Shown: one piece after another, positions 17,037 through 26,744 of the stretch
Numbering within the stretch: position 1 is the stretch's first letter
Layout: each line of letters starts with the position of its first letter
Source of the DNA: Nocardioides baculatus
GTDB taxonomy: Bacteria > Actinomycetota > Actinomycetes > Propionibacteriales > Nocardioidaceae
Assembly (NCBI RefSeq): GCF_016735675.1
Contig: NZ_JAERSG010000003.1
Span: forward strand, 248,001-312,000
DNA length: 64,000 bases
Direction of reading: 5' to 3'
Notes under the pieces: model-generated
The model's database searches: none
What the model was told of the DNA's origin: nothing
What the model saw: only the letters and a program-made list of their open reading frames with translations
Translations under genes and position numbers: made by a program

Positions 17037-17090
17037 GGCGCCACTGTCCCACGCCTCGCCCGCACCCCCGACGGCTGGCAGGGTGGGGGC

Positions 17091-17543
17091 ATGGAGCTCG
17101 ACTGGGCGAGCGGCGACGTGATCCTCGCCGACGGGGTGGAGGTGGCGCGCGCGGAGCGGTCGTGGTTCCGCGAGCGCGCCGAGGTGCAGATCGGTCCGGA
17201 GCAGTGGCTGTACCGCGCCACCAGCGGGTGGACGTGGAGCAGCCTGGTCGCCGAGCTCGACGGCGCCGAGCGGCTCCACGCCCAGCGGTCCGGGTTCTTC
17301 GTCAACAGATGGGCGGTCACCGGCGGACCGGAGCCCTACGAAGTCGCGACCAGCGGCTTCTGGGGCACCCGACTCGCCATCTCGCGTGCCGGCACCCAGG
17401 TCGGCGAGGCCCGGACGTCCGGCATCTTCACCACGCGGAGCCGCATCGAGCTGAGCGAACCGGTCTCGCCACAGGTGGGCTGCTTCCTGCTGTGGGTCAG
17501 CTACGTCGAGTTCACCCGCCGCGCGCACAGCGGGGCGACCTGA
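17091..17543 (+). CDS. Hypothetical protein, possible LURP-one/tubby-like beta-barrel
   Basis: The 150-residue protein has no enzymatic motif that I recognise. Its pattern of short hydrophobic strands alternating with turns (ILADGVEVARAERSW, YRATSGWTWSSLVAEL, RLAISRAGTQVGEART) and one central hydrophobic run near the C-terminus (CFLLWVSYVEFTRR) resembles small LURP-one/tubby-like proteins, but this is a weak impression. The ATG at 17091 gives the fewest upstream overlaps. It sits between two minus-strand genes and its stop is 2 bases from the MazG-like stop. Confidence 0.55.
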   Translation: MELDWASGDVILADGVEVARAERSWFRERAEVQIGPEQWLYRATSGWTWSSLVAELDGAERLHAQRSGFFVNRWAVTGGPEPYEVATSGFWGTRLAISRAGTQVGEARTSGIFTTRSRIELSEPVSPQVGCFLLWVSYVEFTRRAHSGAT

Positions 17544-17545
17544 CG

Positions 17546-17872
17546 TCAGCGGCCGGCAGCCCGGTCGATCGCCTCGATCTCCGCGGCGGCCACGGCCGCC
17601 ACCTGCACCAGCTCGGCCCGGCGACGTACAGGGTCTGACTCCACCAGCGCCTCGAAGACCTCCTCGAGCAGGATCGCGTCCCACGAGTGAGCGCCCGACT
17701 CCATGCGTGCGTCGTTGACCGCACGCCACCGCTCGACGACAGGGACGAACGGCTCGGTCCCGCCCGGACCGACCGACGGGTGGTCCTGCCGACCCCACCG
17801 CGTGACCTGGCGACGTCGCTCGGCGGCGATCTCCTCGGCGATCGCGTCGATCCGCGTGAAGTCTTCCTCCAT
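17546..17872 (-). CDS. Small MazG-like helical protein
   Basis: The 108-residue protein is entirely helical. The region WDAILLEEVFEALVESDP followed by RRRAELVQVAAVAAAEIEAI resembles all-alpha nucleotide pyrophosphohydrolases of the MazG type, in which EExxE and later acidic residues bind Mg2+. The second metal motif (ExxD) is not clear here, so activity is uncertain. The N-terminal AEERRRQVTRWGRQDHP is like phage and actinobacterial NTP-PPase-like proteins. The ATG has a TACCGT box 7 bases upstream. It is divergent from thymidine kinase, so a role in nucleotide pools is plausible. Confidence 0.6.
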   Translation of the reverse strand: MEEDFTRIDAIAEEIAAERRRQVTRWGRQDHPSVGPGGTEPFVPVVERWRAVNDARMESGAHSWDAILLEEVFEALVESDPVRRRAELVQVAAVAAAEIEAIDRAAGR

Positions 17873-17879
17873 GCCCGGC

Positions 17880-17885
17880 ACGGTA
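17880..17885 (-). promoter_or_regulatory. Leaderless -10 box for the MazG-like gene
   Basis: TACCGT on the minus strand (17885-17880) ends 7 bases before the ATG at 17872. Confidence 0.45.
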
Positions 17886-17926
17886 GTCCGCGGCGCGGGC
17901 GTCCGCTGTGGCAGGATCGCCGGGTC

Positions 17927-18580
17927 ATGGCTGAACTGCACTTCTTCACGGGCACGATGGACTCCGGCAAGTCCACGCTGGCACTCCAGACCAACCACAA
18001 CCACGCCGCCCGGGGTCGCGTCGGCCGGATCTTCACCACGCACGACCGCGCAGGAGCCGCGACCGTGTCCAGCCGGCTGGGGCTCACCCACGAGGCGCTC
18101 GAGGTCGAGTCCGACTTCGACTTCTGGGCCTACGTCGTCGACACCCTGACCCGCGGCGGTCGGATCGACTACCTGATCTGCGACGAGGCCCAGTTCTACG
18201 CCGCTGACCAGATCGACCAGCTCGCCAAGATCGTCGACGAGCTCCAGATCGACGTCTTCGCCTTCGGCATCCTCACCGACTTCCGCTCGATCCTCTTCCC
18301 CGGCAGCGCCCGCCTCGTCGAGCTCGCCGACCGGATGAACGTCCTCCAGGTCGAGGCCCTCTGCTGGTGCGGCAAGCGCGCCACCCACAACGCCCGCACC
18401 GAGAACGGCGCGATGGTCGTCGAGGGCGAGGTGATCGTCGTCGGCGACGTCGAGCAGGCCGACGAGCCGCCCGCCGACGTGGCCTACGAGGTGCTGTGCC
18501 GCCAGCACTTCCGCCGCCGGCTGACCGCCGACCGGGCCAAGGCCGTCAGCCTTGCTCCGGAGCCGCTCCCCTTCGGCTGA
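17927..18580 (+). CDS. tdk: Thymidine kinase (type II)
   Basis: This 217-residue enzyme phosphorylates thymidine in the salvage pathway. The P-loop GTMDSGKST is at residues 9-17 and the Walker B/catalytic segment LICDEAQFY is at about residues 85-93. The lasso domain carries the structural zinc site: CWCGKRA followed later by VLCRQHFRRR, matching the CxxC/CxxH arrangement with a CWC variant. RTENGAMVVEGEVIVVGD is the substrate-binding lasso. The gene is divergent from the MazG-like gene and is followed by 270 bases of palindromic repeats. Confidence 0.92.
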   Translation: MAELHFFTGTMDSGKSTLALQTNHNHAARGRVGRIFTTHDRAGAATVSSRLGLTHEALEVESDFDFWAYVVDTLTRGGRIDYLICDEAQFYAADQIDQLAKIVDELQIDVFAFGILTDFRSILFPGSARLVELADRMNVLQVEALCWCGKRATHNARTENGAMVVEGEVIVVGDVEQADEPPADVAYEVLCRQHFRRRLTADRAKAVSLAPEPLPFG

Positions 18581-18848
18581 GTGGACAGTGAGTCTCTCGG
18601 AGACTCAAGGCCGACTTCCGGCTGTTCCGACGCTCCACTGGCCCGTGAGTCGCTCAGAGACTCACGGTCCAGGAGCCGCCCGCCGAGTCCGGCGCTGGAC
18701 GTTGAGTCCCTCGGAGACTCACGGGCCAGGAGCCGCCCGCCGAGTCCGGCGCTGGACGTTGAGTCTCTCGGAGACTCACGGGCCAGTGCGCCCGAGCTCC
18801 ACGCTCAGCAGCCACGTGAGTCTCCAGGAGACTCACGGTCCAGTGGAG
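18581..18848. repeat. Cluster of five GAGTC...GACTC palindromes with a 57-bp tandem duplication
   Basis: Copies lie at about 18586-18612, 18635-18673, 18695-18730, 18752-18787 and 18812-18847. The best are near-perfect, for example GTTGAGTCTCTCGGAGACTC at the core, with outer arms that extend towards ACTGGCCC and GGGCCAGT. Positions 18657-18713 and 18714-18770 are two copies of a 57-base unit containing CAGGAGCCGCCCGCCGAGTC; the next unit begins at 18771. The block fills the space between converging thymidine kinase and phosphodiesterase genes and contains no gene. Confidence 0.85.
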
Positions 18849-18850
18849 GC

Positions 18851-19969
18851 TCACCCGACCAGGATCGGGATCAGCATCTCCGTCGAGGTGAGCGAGCCGT
18901 GGAGCCCGACGAGGGTGTCCTCGTAGGGGAAGTCCCGCGACGACATGACACCGAGGTCGCCGTGGCAGGCGACCATGACGTCGCCGAGGCGCGGCAGCAC
19001 ACCCGGGGCGACGGGGCCGAACCAGCCGCGCCCGATGGCGTCCTCGCGCGTCAGCACGGTGGCCCGGTCGCCGAGCACCGAGCGCCAGGTCTCGACCACG
19101 TCGGACACCGCGCCGGCCGCGCAGTAGAGGTGCCGGAATCGTGCCTCACCACCCAGCAACGACAGCCCGTCACGCATGCCGTCGACCTCGTCGACGTCGA
19201 CCCGGGCGTCCCGCGGGCTGTCGACCATCCCGTGGTCGGCGACGACCAGGAGGCGCGTCGACGCGGGCAGTGCCTCGCGCATCTGCTCGGCCTCGGCGTC
19301 GACCATCGCGAGCTGCTGGAGCCACTGGGTCGAGGCCACGCCGAACTTGTGGCCCGTCCAGTCGAGGTCGGAGTCGTAGACGTAGGTCAGCGACGGGTGG
19401 TGCGCCGAAGCGCTCACGGTCGCGGCGATCCGCTCGCCCACGCGGTCGGCCCCGACGTAGGTTGCCCCCCGCTGGGACACCACGGTGAGGCCGGAGCCGG
19501 CGAACTCCCGCTTGTTGACCGACGTGACGTGCACCCCGGCGCGCGCGAGGCGGCTGAACGCCGTCGGGTGCGGCTGCCAGTCCATCGGGTCGACGGGCCG
19601 GTCCCAGGACAGGTGGTTGAGCAGCTGGTCGGTGCCGGGGATGCGGGCGGTGAAGCCGACCAGTCCGTGCGCGCCCGGCGCCAGCCCGGTGCCGAGCGAG
19701 GTCAGGGACGTGGCGGTGGTCGACGGGACGCCGGCAGTCCCGGTGGCGCTGCCCGCCACGAGCGAGGCGAGGTAGGGCGCCGCGTGGCCGTAGCGCTCCA
19801 GCAGCTCGGCGCCGAGCCCGTCGACGAGGAAGACGACGTACGACGGCGCCGCGGGCAGCTCGAGCCCCACGGGGTGGCCGTCGAGGTCTGCGCCCAGCGC
19901 GCGGGCGACGGAGGGGAGGACGTCGGCGAGCGACCGGTCGCCGTACGCCGGTGGGGTGAGGCCAGTCAC
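18851..19969 (-). CDS. Alkaline phosphatase/nucleotide pyrophosphatase superfamily phosphodiesterase
   Basis: The 372-residue protein has the type I phosphodiesterase/nucleotide pyrophosphatase fold. Near the N-terminus VVFLVDGLGAELL gives the first metal-binding aspartate, and GVPSTTATSLTSLGTGLAPG carries the nucleophilic threonine of the family. Later motifs are YDSDLDWTGHKFG and VVADHGMVD, which provide the D/H metal ligands. There is no signal peptide, so it acts in the cytoplasm. The physiological substrate is unknown. The GTG at 19969 matches the usual start of relatives, just before PPAYGDRSLADVLP. In Streptomyces a similar gene also lies near sepH and a DUF5998 gene. Confidence 0.88.
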   Translation of the reverse strand: MTGLTPPAYGDRSLADVLPSVARALGADLDGHPVGLELPAAPSYVVFLVDGLGAELLERYGHAAPYLASLVAGSATGTAGVPSTTATSLTSLGTGLAPGAHGLVGFTARIPGTDQLLNHLSWDRPVDPMDWQPHPTAFSRLARAGVHVTSVNKREFAGSGLTVVSQRGATYVGADRVGERIAATVSASAHHPSLTYVYDSDLDWTGHKFGVASTQWLQQLAMVDAEAEQMREALPASTRLLVVADHGMVDSPRDARVDVDEVDGMRDGLSLLGGEARFRHLYCAAGAVSDVVETWRSVLGDRATVLTREDAIGRGWFGPVAPGVLPRLGDVMVACHGDLGVMSSRDFPYEDTLVGLHGSLTSTEMLIPILVG

Positions 19970-20060
19970 GCTCAGGTCGAATCGTGGAGGCGAGCGGGGT
20001 CCCTGCGGCGTTGTCGGCCGGAGGAGCGAAGCGGGGGAGGCAGAGAACGCCGTGGGGTGC

Positions 20061-20642
20061 TCATCCGCGCGTCCGCGCGGAGAGCGAGTCCGAGAAGGCC
20101 AGCAGTGCGCTGACGGCGTCGGCACCCTCGGCCGCCGCGGAGACGCGCAGCGTGTAGTCGTCGCCGGCGATGGTGCCGGTGTAGCCGTGGTCGGCCTCGC
20201 AGCTGGGGTCCGAGCAGCCCGCGGGCTCGAGGTCGACGCGACCGACGCCGCCCCAACCGATCGTGAGCACGGCCTCGGCCGGCGGGGCGACCCCGGCCGT
20301 CGGATTGGCGACCATCCGCGTCACGACGACGGTCCGGATGGACGTCAGGGTCACCGCCTCGGTCGTCGTGGACGTGTAGGGCTCGGGCAGCATGTCGTCA
20401 CCCGGGTGCTCGTCGGTGTGCGCGATCACGAGGCGGGTCGGCGTCAGGAGGAGCGCCGTCAGGTGCCGGCGTACCTCCTCGTGGTCGAACGTCGTCTCGT
20501 GGTGCACGAAGTAGGAGAGGACCTCCTCGCCCCCGGCCGCCGAGAACACGCCGTCAGCGACGACCTCGGGGTAGTAGCCGGTGCGGTGGATCGCCTGGCG
20601 GAGGTCGTGGGAGACGTCCGCGTCACGGGTCGAGCGGGGCAT
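20061..20642 (-). CDS. DUF5998 family protein
   Basis: This 193-residue soluble protein matches the actinobacterial DUF5998 family. Conserved segments include [51 protein letters not shown] and the terminal [20 protein letters not shown] short insert contains [14 protein letters not shown], with two close cysteines and a histidine, a possible metal site. The function is not known. It is upstream of the phosphodiesterase gene on the same strand with a 91-base gap. Confidence 0.85.
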   Translation of the reverse strand: MPRSTRDADVSHDLRQAIHRTGYYPEVVADGVFSAAGGEEVLSYFVHHETTFDHEEVRRHLTALLLTPTRLVIAHTDEHPGDDMLPEPYTSTTTEAVTLTSIRTVVVTRMVANPTAGVAPPAEAVLTIGWGGVGRVDLEPAGCSDPSCEADHGYTGTIAGDDYTLRVSAAAEGADAVSALLAFSDSLSARTRG

Positions 20643-20692
20643 GCGGCCAGTCTGTCACGCGCACGCCCGGGCGGGGCGGCCAGCGGCGCCGT

Positions 20693-23416
20693 TCAGTCGG
20701 GAATGGTGTCCCCGGGCATCGTGGAGAGGCGGCGGACGAACCAGTCCGAGCGCGGGTCCTTCACCGGCTCGACCCGCACGCTGGCGCCGAGCACCGTCGC
20801 CCCACCCGCTCCCGCCAGCACGAGCGGCAGCTGCAGGGCCCGCACCTGCGGGAGGTCGTGCTGGAGCTGGGCCACGCGGCGCACCAGGCGCTCGATCTCC
20901 TCCACGTCGACGATCTCGCTACCGCGGTAGCCGAAGAGCAGGGGCGAGGCCTTGATCTCGCGCACCATGTCCTGGGCGTCGTGGTCGGCGAGCGGCGGGA
21001 TCCGGTAGGACCGGTCCCCCAGCAGCTCGGTGAGCGGGCCGCCGATCCCGAACGACAGCACCGGCCCGAAGAGCGGGTCCTCCATCGTAGCGATCGTGAT
21101 CGGGACGCCGGGCGGCGCGTTGCGCTGCACCACGAAGCCGGCCCGGTCGGGGTCGGTGATCAGCTCGTTGAGCGAGCGCCAGGCGCTGGCCATCTCCTCG
21201 GCCGAGTCGATGTTGCGCCACACGTGGGCGAGGTCCGGACGGTCGCGCAGGTGGTCGGCGGTGGCCTTGAGCACGACGTCCCAGCCCAGCGCCTCCCCCG
21301 CGGTCGCCGCCTCGTCGAGGCTCTCGACCGCGTAGGTGTCCCACAGGTCGATGCCGTAGGCCTTGAGCAGCCGGTGCTGCTCGGGGAAGTCGAGGTCGCG
21401 GCCCTCGGGGTGGTGCATCAGGAGCTCGTTGACGAGGTGGCGCGCGGTGTCACGGTCGACCGGATCGGTCTCGAGCGGCTCGACGTCGGAGACGGAGGCC
21501 TGCGGGACGCGCAGCCAGACGGCGTACTCCACGACGTGGGCGAGCGCGCGCACGGCGGCCTCGACGGCCGGGTACGACGGCACGGACCCGCGGCCCGCCG
21601 ACGACCCGGCCACGTCGGGCACGCGCAGGAGCTCGGGGACGCCCTCGGTGCCGAGGAACGTCGAGACGATCGGCTTGTCGGACTGCTCACCGACCGCCGC
21701 CAGCACGTTGGCGACCTCCTCGCGGGCGCCGGGGACGTTGAGCGGCGGGATGAAGATCGCCACCACGGCGTCGACCTCGGGGTCGTCGATCGCGCCGTCG
21801 AGCGCGTCCTCGAAGTCCTCGGACGTCGCGTCGGCGCCCAGGGGCACCTGCTTGTTGACGACCAGGCCCACGGAGTTGGCGGCGTCGGCGGCGAGCAGGC
21901 CGAGCGCGTCGGAGTTGCCGACGATCGCGACCCGGCGCCCGCGCGGCAGCGGCTGGTGGGCGAGCAGCTGGGCGACGTCGAACATCTCCTCCAGCGACTC
22001 GACCTGGATGATCCCGGCCTGGCGGAACATCGCGTCGACGGCCTGGGCGGGCGCAGCGATCTTGCGGACCGCGTGGCCCATCGGCACGCCCTGCGAGCTG
22101 CGACCGGAGCGCACCGCGACGATCGGCTTGCGACGGCTGACGCGGCGGGCGACGCGGGAGAACTTGCGCGGGTTGCCGATCGACTCGAGGTAGAGCAGGA
22201 CCACCTCGGTCGCGTCATCCTCCTCCCAGTACTGCAGGAGGTCGTTGCCGGAGACGTCGGCGCGGTTGCCCGCGCTGACGAACGTCGTCAGGCCGAGGCC
22301 GCGGTTCTGCACCTTCTCGAGAATCGCCGTGCCGAGCGCGCCGGACTGGCAGAAGAAGCCGGCACGACCGCGCGGCGGCATCACCGAGGACAGCGACGCG
22401 TTGAGCGAGACCTCGGGGTCGGTGTTGATCACGCCGAGCGCGTTGGGACCGATCAGGCGCAGGCCGTAGGAGCGCGAGAGCCCGACGAGGCGGCGCTGCC
22501 GCAACCGGCCCTCCTCCCCCGTCTCGGCGAAGCCCGAGGAGATGACGACGAGGCCGTGCACGCCCTTGGCCGCGCAGTCGAGGACGACGTCCTGCACCGA
22601 CTCCGCGGGTACGGCGACGATGGCGACGTCGACGTCGCCGGGGATCTCGGCGACGGTCTTCCACGCCGGCATGCCCGCCACGGAGTCTGCGCTCGGGTTG
22701 ACCACGTGGATCCGGCCGGCGAAGTTGCCGAGCACCATGTGGCGCACGAGCGCACGGCCGATGGTGTCCTGGCGGCGGCTGGCACCGATGATCGCGACCG
22801 ACTTCGGGGAGAAGAACCGCTCGATCGAGGCGTACTCGGCGCGGTGCTCGCGCTGCTCCATCACGCCGATGGCGGTGTCGGTGGGGTCGATCCGGAAGAC
22901 GAGCTCCATCACGCCGTCCTCGAAGGCGCTCTTCACCTGGTAGCCGGCGTCGCGGAACGTGTGGATCATCGCCTGGTTGTCGGGCAGCACCTCGGCGACG
23001 AACTCCTCGACGCCGCGCTCGCGCCCGGCCTGGGCGAGGTGCTCGAGCAGGAGCTGCCCGATCCCGCGACCCTGGTGCTGGTCCTCGACGAGGAACGCCA
23101 CCTCGGCGTAGCCGGGCCGGATCGTGTCGTAGCGGCCGACCGCGATCATGTGCCCGGCGACGAGCAGGATCAGCGCGACCCGGTCGCGGTGGTCGACCTG
23201 GGTGAACCGGTCGAGATCGCGGTCCGACAGCTCGGGCATGGGCGAGAAGAACCGGTAGTACTTCGACTGGTCGGACACCCGGCTGTAGAAGTCGATGAGC
23301 AGGTCGCGGTCCTCCGGCTGCATCGGCCGGATGTGCGCCGTACGCCCGTCGCGCAGCAGCACGTCCGCCTCCCAGTGGCGGGGCGGCGGCGTCTGCTCGG
23401 CCTCGACATCGGTCAC
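20693..23416 (-). CDS. GNAT acetyltransferase fused to NDP-forming acyl-CoA synthetase (Pat-type protein acetyltransferase)
   Basis: The 907-residue protein combines several domains in order. An N-terminal GNAT domain (about residues 15-180; [19 protein letters not shown] is the acetyl-CoA motif) is followed by a CoA-binding domain ([20 protein letters not shown]), succinyl-CoA-ligase-like domains ([15 protein letters not shown]) and a C-terminal ATP-grasp domain ([15 protein letters not shown]). Such fusions are protein lysine acetyltransferases that inactivate acyl-CoA synthetases; the synthetase part often lacks activity. Here GNAT is at the N-terminus, whereas in E. coli PatZ it is at the C-terminus. 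The catalytic histidine of a true ADP-forming synthetase is not clearly present. The GTG start has a TAGATT box 7 bases upstream. Confidence 0.9.
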   Translation of the reverse strand: MTDVEAEQTPPPRHWEADVLLRDGRTAHIRPMQPEDRDLLIDFYSRVSDQSKYYRFFSPMPELSDRDLDRFTQVDHRDRVALILLVAGHMIAVGRYDTIRPGYAEVAFLVEDQHQGRGIGQLLLEHLAQAGRERGVEEFVAEVLPDNQAMIHTFRDAGYQVKSAFEDGVMELVFRIDPTDTAIGVMEQREHRAEYASIERFFSPKSVAIIGASRRQDTIGRALVRHMVLGNFAGRIHVVNPSADSVAGMPAWKTVAEIPGDVDVAIVAVPAESVQDVVLDCAAKGVHGLVVISSGFAETGEEGRLRQRRLVGLSRSYGLRLIGPNALGVINTDPEVSLNASLSSVMPPRGRAGFFCQSGALGTAILEKVQNRGLGLTTFVSAGNRADVSGNDLLQYWEEDDATEVVLLYLESIGNPRKFSRVARRVSRRKPIVAVRSGRSSQGVPMGHAVRKIAAPAQAVDAMFRQAGIIQVESLEEMFDVAQLLAHQPLPRGRRVAIVGNSDALGLLAADAANSVGLVVNKQVPLGADATSEDFEDALDGAIDDPEVDAVVAIFIPPLNVPGAREEVANVLAAVGEQSDKPIVSTFLGTEGVPELLRVPDVAGSSAGRGSVPSYPAVEAAVRALAHVVEYAVWLRVPQASVSDVEPLETDPVDRDTARHLVNELLMHHPEGRDLDFPEQHRLLKAYGIDLWDTYAVESLDEAATAGEALGWDVVLKATADHLRDRPDLAHVWRNIDSAEEMASAWRSLNELITDPDRAGFVVQRNAPPGVPITIATMEDPLFGPVLSFGIGGPLTELLGDRSYRIPPLADHDAQDMVREIKASPLLFGYRGSEIVDVEEIERLVRRVAQLQHDLPQVRALQLPLVLAGAGGATVLGASVRVEPVKDPRSDWFVRRLSTMPGDTIPD

Positions 23417-23423
23417 GGGCAGC

Positions 23424-23429
23424 AATCTA
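23424..23429 (-). promoter_or_regulatory. Leaderless -10 box for the GNAT/acyl-CoA synthetase gene
   Basis: TAGATT on the minus strand (23429-23424) ends 7 bases before the GTG at 23416. Confidence 0.55.
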
Positions 23430-23497
23430 GCCGCCGGAGGGCGTCGACCGGCGTGCCCCCGCCCCGGCGCGGAGGGACACCGGGAAGAATGGCCCGC

Positions 23498-26029
23498 ATG
23501 GCACGCCGTACGACGAAGCAGGAGCTCCCGGACGACTTCGAGGAGCACATCCTCGACACCGACATCCGCGACGAGATGCAGACGTCGTTCCTGGAGTACG
23601 CCTACTCCGTCATCTACTCCCGGGCGCTGCCCGACGCGCGCGACGGTCTCAAGCCGGTGCAGCGGCGGATCCTCTACACGATGGACGACATGTCGCTGCG
23701 GCCCGACCGCGGGCACGTGAAGAGCGCCCGCGTCGTCGGTGAGGTGATGGGCCGCCTCCACCCGCACGGTGACGGGGCGATCTACGACGCGCTGGTGCGG
23801 ATGGCGCAGCCCTGGTCGATGCGGCTCCCGACCGTCGACGGGCACGGCAACTTCGGCTCGCCCGACGACCCGCCCGCCGCGATGCGCTACACCGAGTGCC
23901 GGATGGCGCCGGCCGCGGTCGCGATGACGACGTCGATCCACGAGGACACCGTCGACTTCAAGCCCAACTACGACTCCCGCGAGATGGAGCCGGTCGTCCT
24001 GCCGGCGGCGATCCCGCACCTGCTGGTCAACGGCTCGGCGGGCATCGCGGTCGGCATGGCCACCAACATCGCCCCGCACAACCTCGTCGAGGTGGTCCAG
24101 GCGCTCAAGCACCTGATCTCCCACCCGAAGGCGACCCTCGACGACCTGATGCGCTTCATCCCCGGCCCCGACCTGCCGACCGGCGGCAAGATCGTCGGGC
24201 TCGATGGCGTCCGTGACGCCTACGAGACCGGCCGCGGCACCTTCCGGATGCGGGCCACCGCCCGCATCGAGTCGGTCACCCCGCGCCGCAAGGGCATCGT
24301 GGTCACCGAGCTCCCCTACGGCGTCGGCGAGGAGCGCGTCGTCGAGCAGGTCAAGAAGCTCGTGCTCGCGAAGAAGCTCCAGGGCATCGCCGACATCAAG
24401 CAGCTCGGCGACCGCCACCAGGGACTCCGCCTGGTGATCGAGATCAAGAACGGTTTCGTGCCCGAGGCGATCCTCGAGCAGCTCTACCGCCAGACCGCCC
24501 TCGAGGACTCCTTCGGCATCAACGCCGTCGCGCTGGTCGACGGCCAGCCGCGCACGCTGAGCCTGCGCGAGATGCTCGACGTCTTCCTCGACCACCGCTT
24601 CGACGTCGTCCGCCGTCGCTCCGCGTTCCGTCGCGGCAAGGCCGCCGACCGGCTCCACCTCGTCGACGGCCTCCTCATCGCGATCCTCGACATCGACGAG
24701 GTCATCCAGGTGATCCGTGGCTCCGACAACGCCGCGGTCGCCAAGGAGCGGCTCATCGACATCTTCGAGCTCTCCGAGCTCCAGGCCGACTACATCCTCG
24801 ACATGCCGCTGCGCCGGCTCACGAAGTTCTCCAAGCTCGAGCTCGACAAGGAGAAGGCCGAGCTCGAGCGCACGATCGAGTACCTCGACGCGATCCTCGC
24901 CGACGAGAAGCTGCTCCGGAAGGTCGTCTCCGACGAGCTCACCGAGGTCGCCAAGGAGCACGGCACCCCGCGTCGCACGGTGCTGCTCGCCTCCGCCGGC
25001 ACCACCGTCACCGCTGCGTCCGCCACGCCGCTCGAGGTCGCCGACGACCCGTGCTTCGCGCTGCTCTCGTCCTCCGGCCTGCTCGCCCGTACGACGTCCG
25101 CGGCACCACCCGGGCAGGGCGAGGGCCGTGCCAACCACGACGTGGTCACGAGCGCCGTCCGGACGACCGCCCGCGGCGAGGTCGGTGTCCTCACCAGCCG
25201 CGGACGACTGCTCAAGGTGGGCGTGCTCGACATGCCCGAGCTCCCCGACTCGGCCAACGACCCCAACCTCCAGGGCGGCCTCCCGCTGAGCGAGATCCTG
25301 TCCCTCGACCCGGGCGAGCGTGCGCTGGCACTGACCTCGCTGACCGCCGAGGGACCGGGCCTCGCGCTCGGCACCCGCGACGGCATCGTCAAGCGGGTCA
25401 ACCCCGAGGTGCTCAACCGCGACGAGTGGGAGGTCATCGGCCTCAAGGACGGCGACGAGGTCGTCGGCGCCGTCGAGCTCGCGACCGGCGAGGAGGAGCT
25501 CTGCTTCATCTCGACCGACGCCCAGCTCCTCCACTTCCCGGCGTCCGGCGTGCGACCCCAGGGGCGCTCGGGCGGCGGCATGGCGGGCATCAAGCTCGGC
25601 GCCGGTCAGAAGGTCGCGTTCTTCGGTGCCTTCGAGACGGCCGACGCCGTCGTCGTGACCGCGTCCGGCTCCTCGTCCGCGCTGGAGGGTACCGAGGCCG
25701 GGGCGGTCAAGGTCACCCCGTTCAGCGAGTACCCCGGCAAGGGCCGAGCCACGGGCGGCGTGCGCAGCCACCGGTTCCTCAAGGGCGAGGACACGCTGAT
25801 CAACGCCTGGGCCGGACCCGCTCCGGCCCGCGCTGCCGCATCCAGCGGCGCCCCGGTCGACCTGCCCGAGGCGACCGGCAGGCGGGACGGCTCCGGCGTA
25901 CCCGCGGCGCAGCCGATCGCCGCGATCGCCTCTCCGGTGGCGCTCCAGGTCGCCGGTCAGGTCCCCGGTCAGGTCGCCGGACGCGCGGACGGATCGACCG
26001 ACTCCGTGCCCGGCCCTGTGGAAGGCTGA
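23498..26029 (+). CDS. parC: DNA topoisomerase IV subunit A / GyrA-type subunit
   Basis: The 843-residue protein is the DNA-cleaving subunit of a type IIA topoisomerase. The N-terminal winged-helix domain contains [19 protein letters not shown] and the catalytic tyrosine is Y131 in [10 protein letters not shown]. The tower and coiled-coil regions follow ([38 protein letters not shown]), then the C-terminal beta-pinwheel to about residue 780 and a low-complexity tail. The quinolone-region HPHGD is present. The overall sequence resembles Streptomyces ParC more than GyrA, and the classic GyrA box was not seen. The second ATG (23498) is chosen over 23489 because relatives begin MARR and an AAGAAT box lies 7 bases upstream. 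The partner is probably the parE-like gene at 34-36 kb. Confidence 0.93.
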   Translation: MARRTTKQELPDDFEEHILDTDIRDEMQTSFLEYAYSVIYSRALPDARDGLKPVQRRILYTMDDMSLRPDRGHVKSARVVGEVMGRLHPHGDGAIYDALVRMAQPWSMRLPTVDGHGNFGSPDDPPAAMRYTECRMAPAAVAMTTSIHEDTVDFKPNYDSREMEPVVLPAAIPHLLVNGSAGIAVGMATNIAPHNLVEVVQALKHLISHPKATLDDLMRFIPGPDLPTGGKIVGLDGVRDAYETGRGTFRMRATARIESVTPRRKGIVVTELPYGVGEERVVEQVKKLVLAKKLQGIADIKQLGDRHQGLRLVIEIKNGFVPEAILEQLYRQTALEDSFGINAVALVDGQPRTLSLREMLDVFLDHRFDVVRRRSAFRRGKAADRLHLVDGLLIAILDIDEVIQVIRGSDNAAVAKERLIDIFELSELQADYILDMPLRRLTKFSKLELDKEKAELERTIEYLDAILADEKLLRKVVSDELTEVAKEHGTPRRTVLLASAGTTVTAASATPLEVADDPCFALLSSSGLLARTTSAAPPGQGEGRANHDVVTSAVRTTARGEVGVLTSRGRLLKVGVLDMPELPDSANDPNLQGGLPLSEILSLDPGERALALTSLTAEGPGLALGTRDGIVKRVNPEVLNRDEWEVIGLKDGDEVVGAVELATGEEELCFISTDAQLLHFPASGVRPQGRSGGGMAGIKLGAGQKVAFFGAFETADAVVVTASGSSSALEGTEAGAVKVTPFSEYPGKGRATGGVRSHRFLKGEDTLINAWAGPAPARAAASSGAPVDLPEATGRRDGSGVPAAQPIAAIASPVALQVAGQVPGQVAGRADGSTDSVPGPVEG

Positions 26030-26033
26030 CGTC

Positions 26034-26744
26034 ATGCCCGCTCGCTCCCGGTTCGTCGCTGCCGCCACGGCCGCCCTCTTCGCCGTGCCCAGCCTCGCCG
26101 CCTGCTCGGGCGACGAGCCCGACGCCGCGGACGACCGGGCGCCCGAGGAGGTGCTCGCCGAGGCCTCCGACACGCTCGTGCAGACGGAGGGCGTCCAGCT
26201 CGCCCTGACCGCGGGCACGCTCCCCGAAGGTGTCTCCGGGATCGCCAAGGCCTCCGGCCTGATCACCAGCGCGCCGGCCTTCCAGGGCACGCTCACCGTC
26301 GTCTTCGCCGGCCAGACCGTGGACGTCCCGGTCGTCTCGGTCGACGACAAGGTCTACGCCCAGCTGCCGTTCACCAACGGCGCGTGGGACACGGTCAACC
26401 CCAAGGAGTACGGTGCGCCCGACCCCACCGCCCTCATCGGACCGGACGGCTTCCCCGGCCTCCTGAAGCTCACGGAGTCCCCCGAGGCCGGCGAGAGCGT
26501 GCGCGGCGGGTCCGACAACTCCGAGGTCCTCACGACCTACTCCGGCACCGTCCCCGGCGACGCCATGGACGCGATCATCCCGTCGTCGTCCGGCGACTCC
26601 TTCGACGTCGAGTGGCAGGTCAACGACGACGGTGAGCTGACCAAGGCGACGATGGAGGGGGTCTTCTACCCCCACACCGACCCGATGACCTACACCGTCG
26701 AGTTCCGCGACTACGGCACGACCAAGGACATCACGAAGCCGTGA
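26034..26744 (+). CDS. lprG: LppX/LprG-family lipoprotein
   Basis: The 236-residue lipoprotein has a signal peptide and a lipobox SLAAC with the lipidated cysteine at about residue 23. The mature part matches the LppX_LprAFG family, a half-barrel fold with a hydrophobic cavity for triacylated lipids (EEVLAEASDTLVQTEGVQLA, YAQLPFTNGAWDTVNP, WQVNDDGELTKATMEG). In mycobacteria LprG works with the P55 exporter to carry triacylglycerides and glycolipids to the outer envelope. The start is 4 bases after the parC stop. The stop overlaps the MFS start by four bases, so the pair is translationally coupled, as in the mycobacterial lprG-p55 operon. Confidence 0.88.
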   Translation: MPARSRFVAAATAALFAVPSLAACSGDEPDAADDRAPEEVLAEASDTLVQTEGVQLALTAGTLPEGVSGIAKASGLITSAPAFQGTLTVVFAGQTVDVPVVSVDDKVYAQLPFTNGAWDTVNPKEYGAPDPTALIGPDGFPGLLKLTESPEAGESVRGGSDNSEVLTTYSGTVPGDAMDAIIPSSSGDSFDVEWQVNDDGELTKATMEGVFYPHTDPMTYTVEFRDYGTTKDITKP

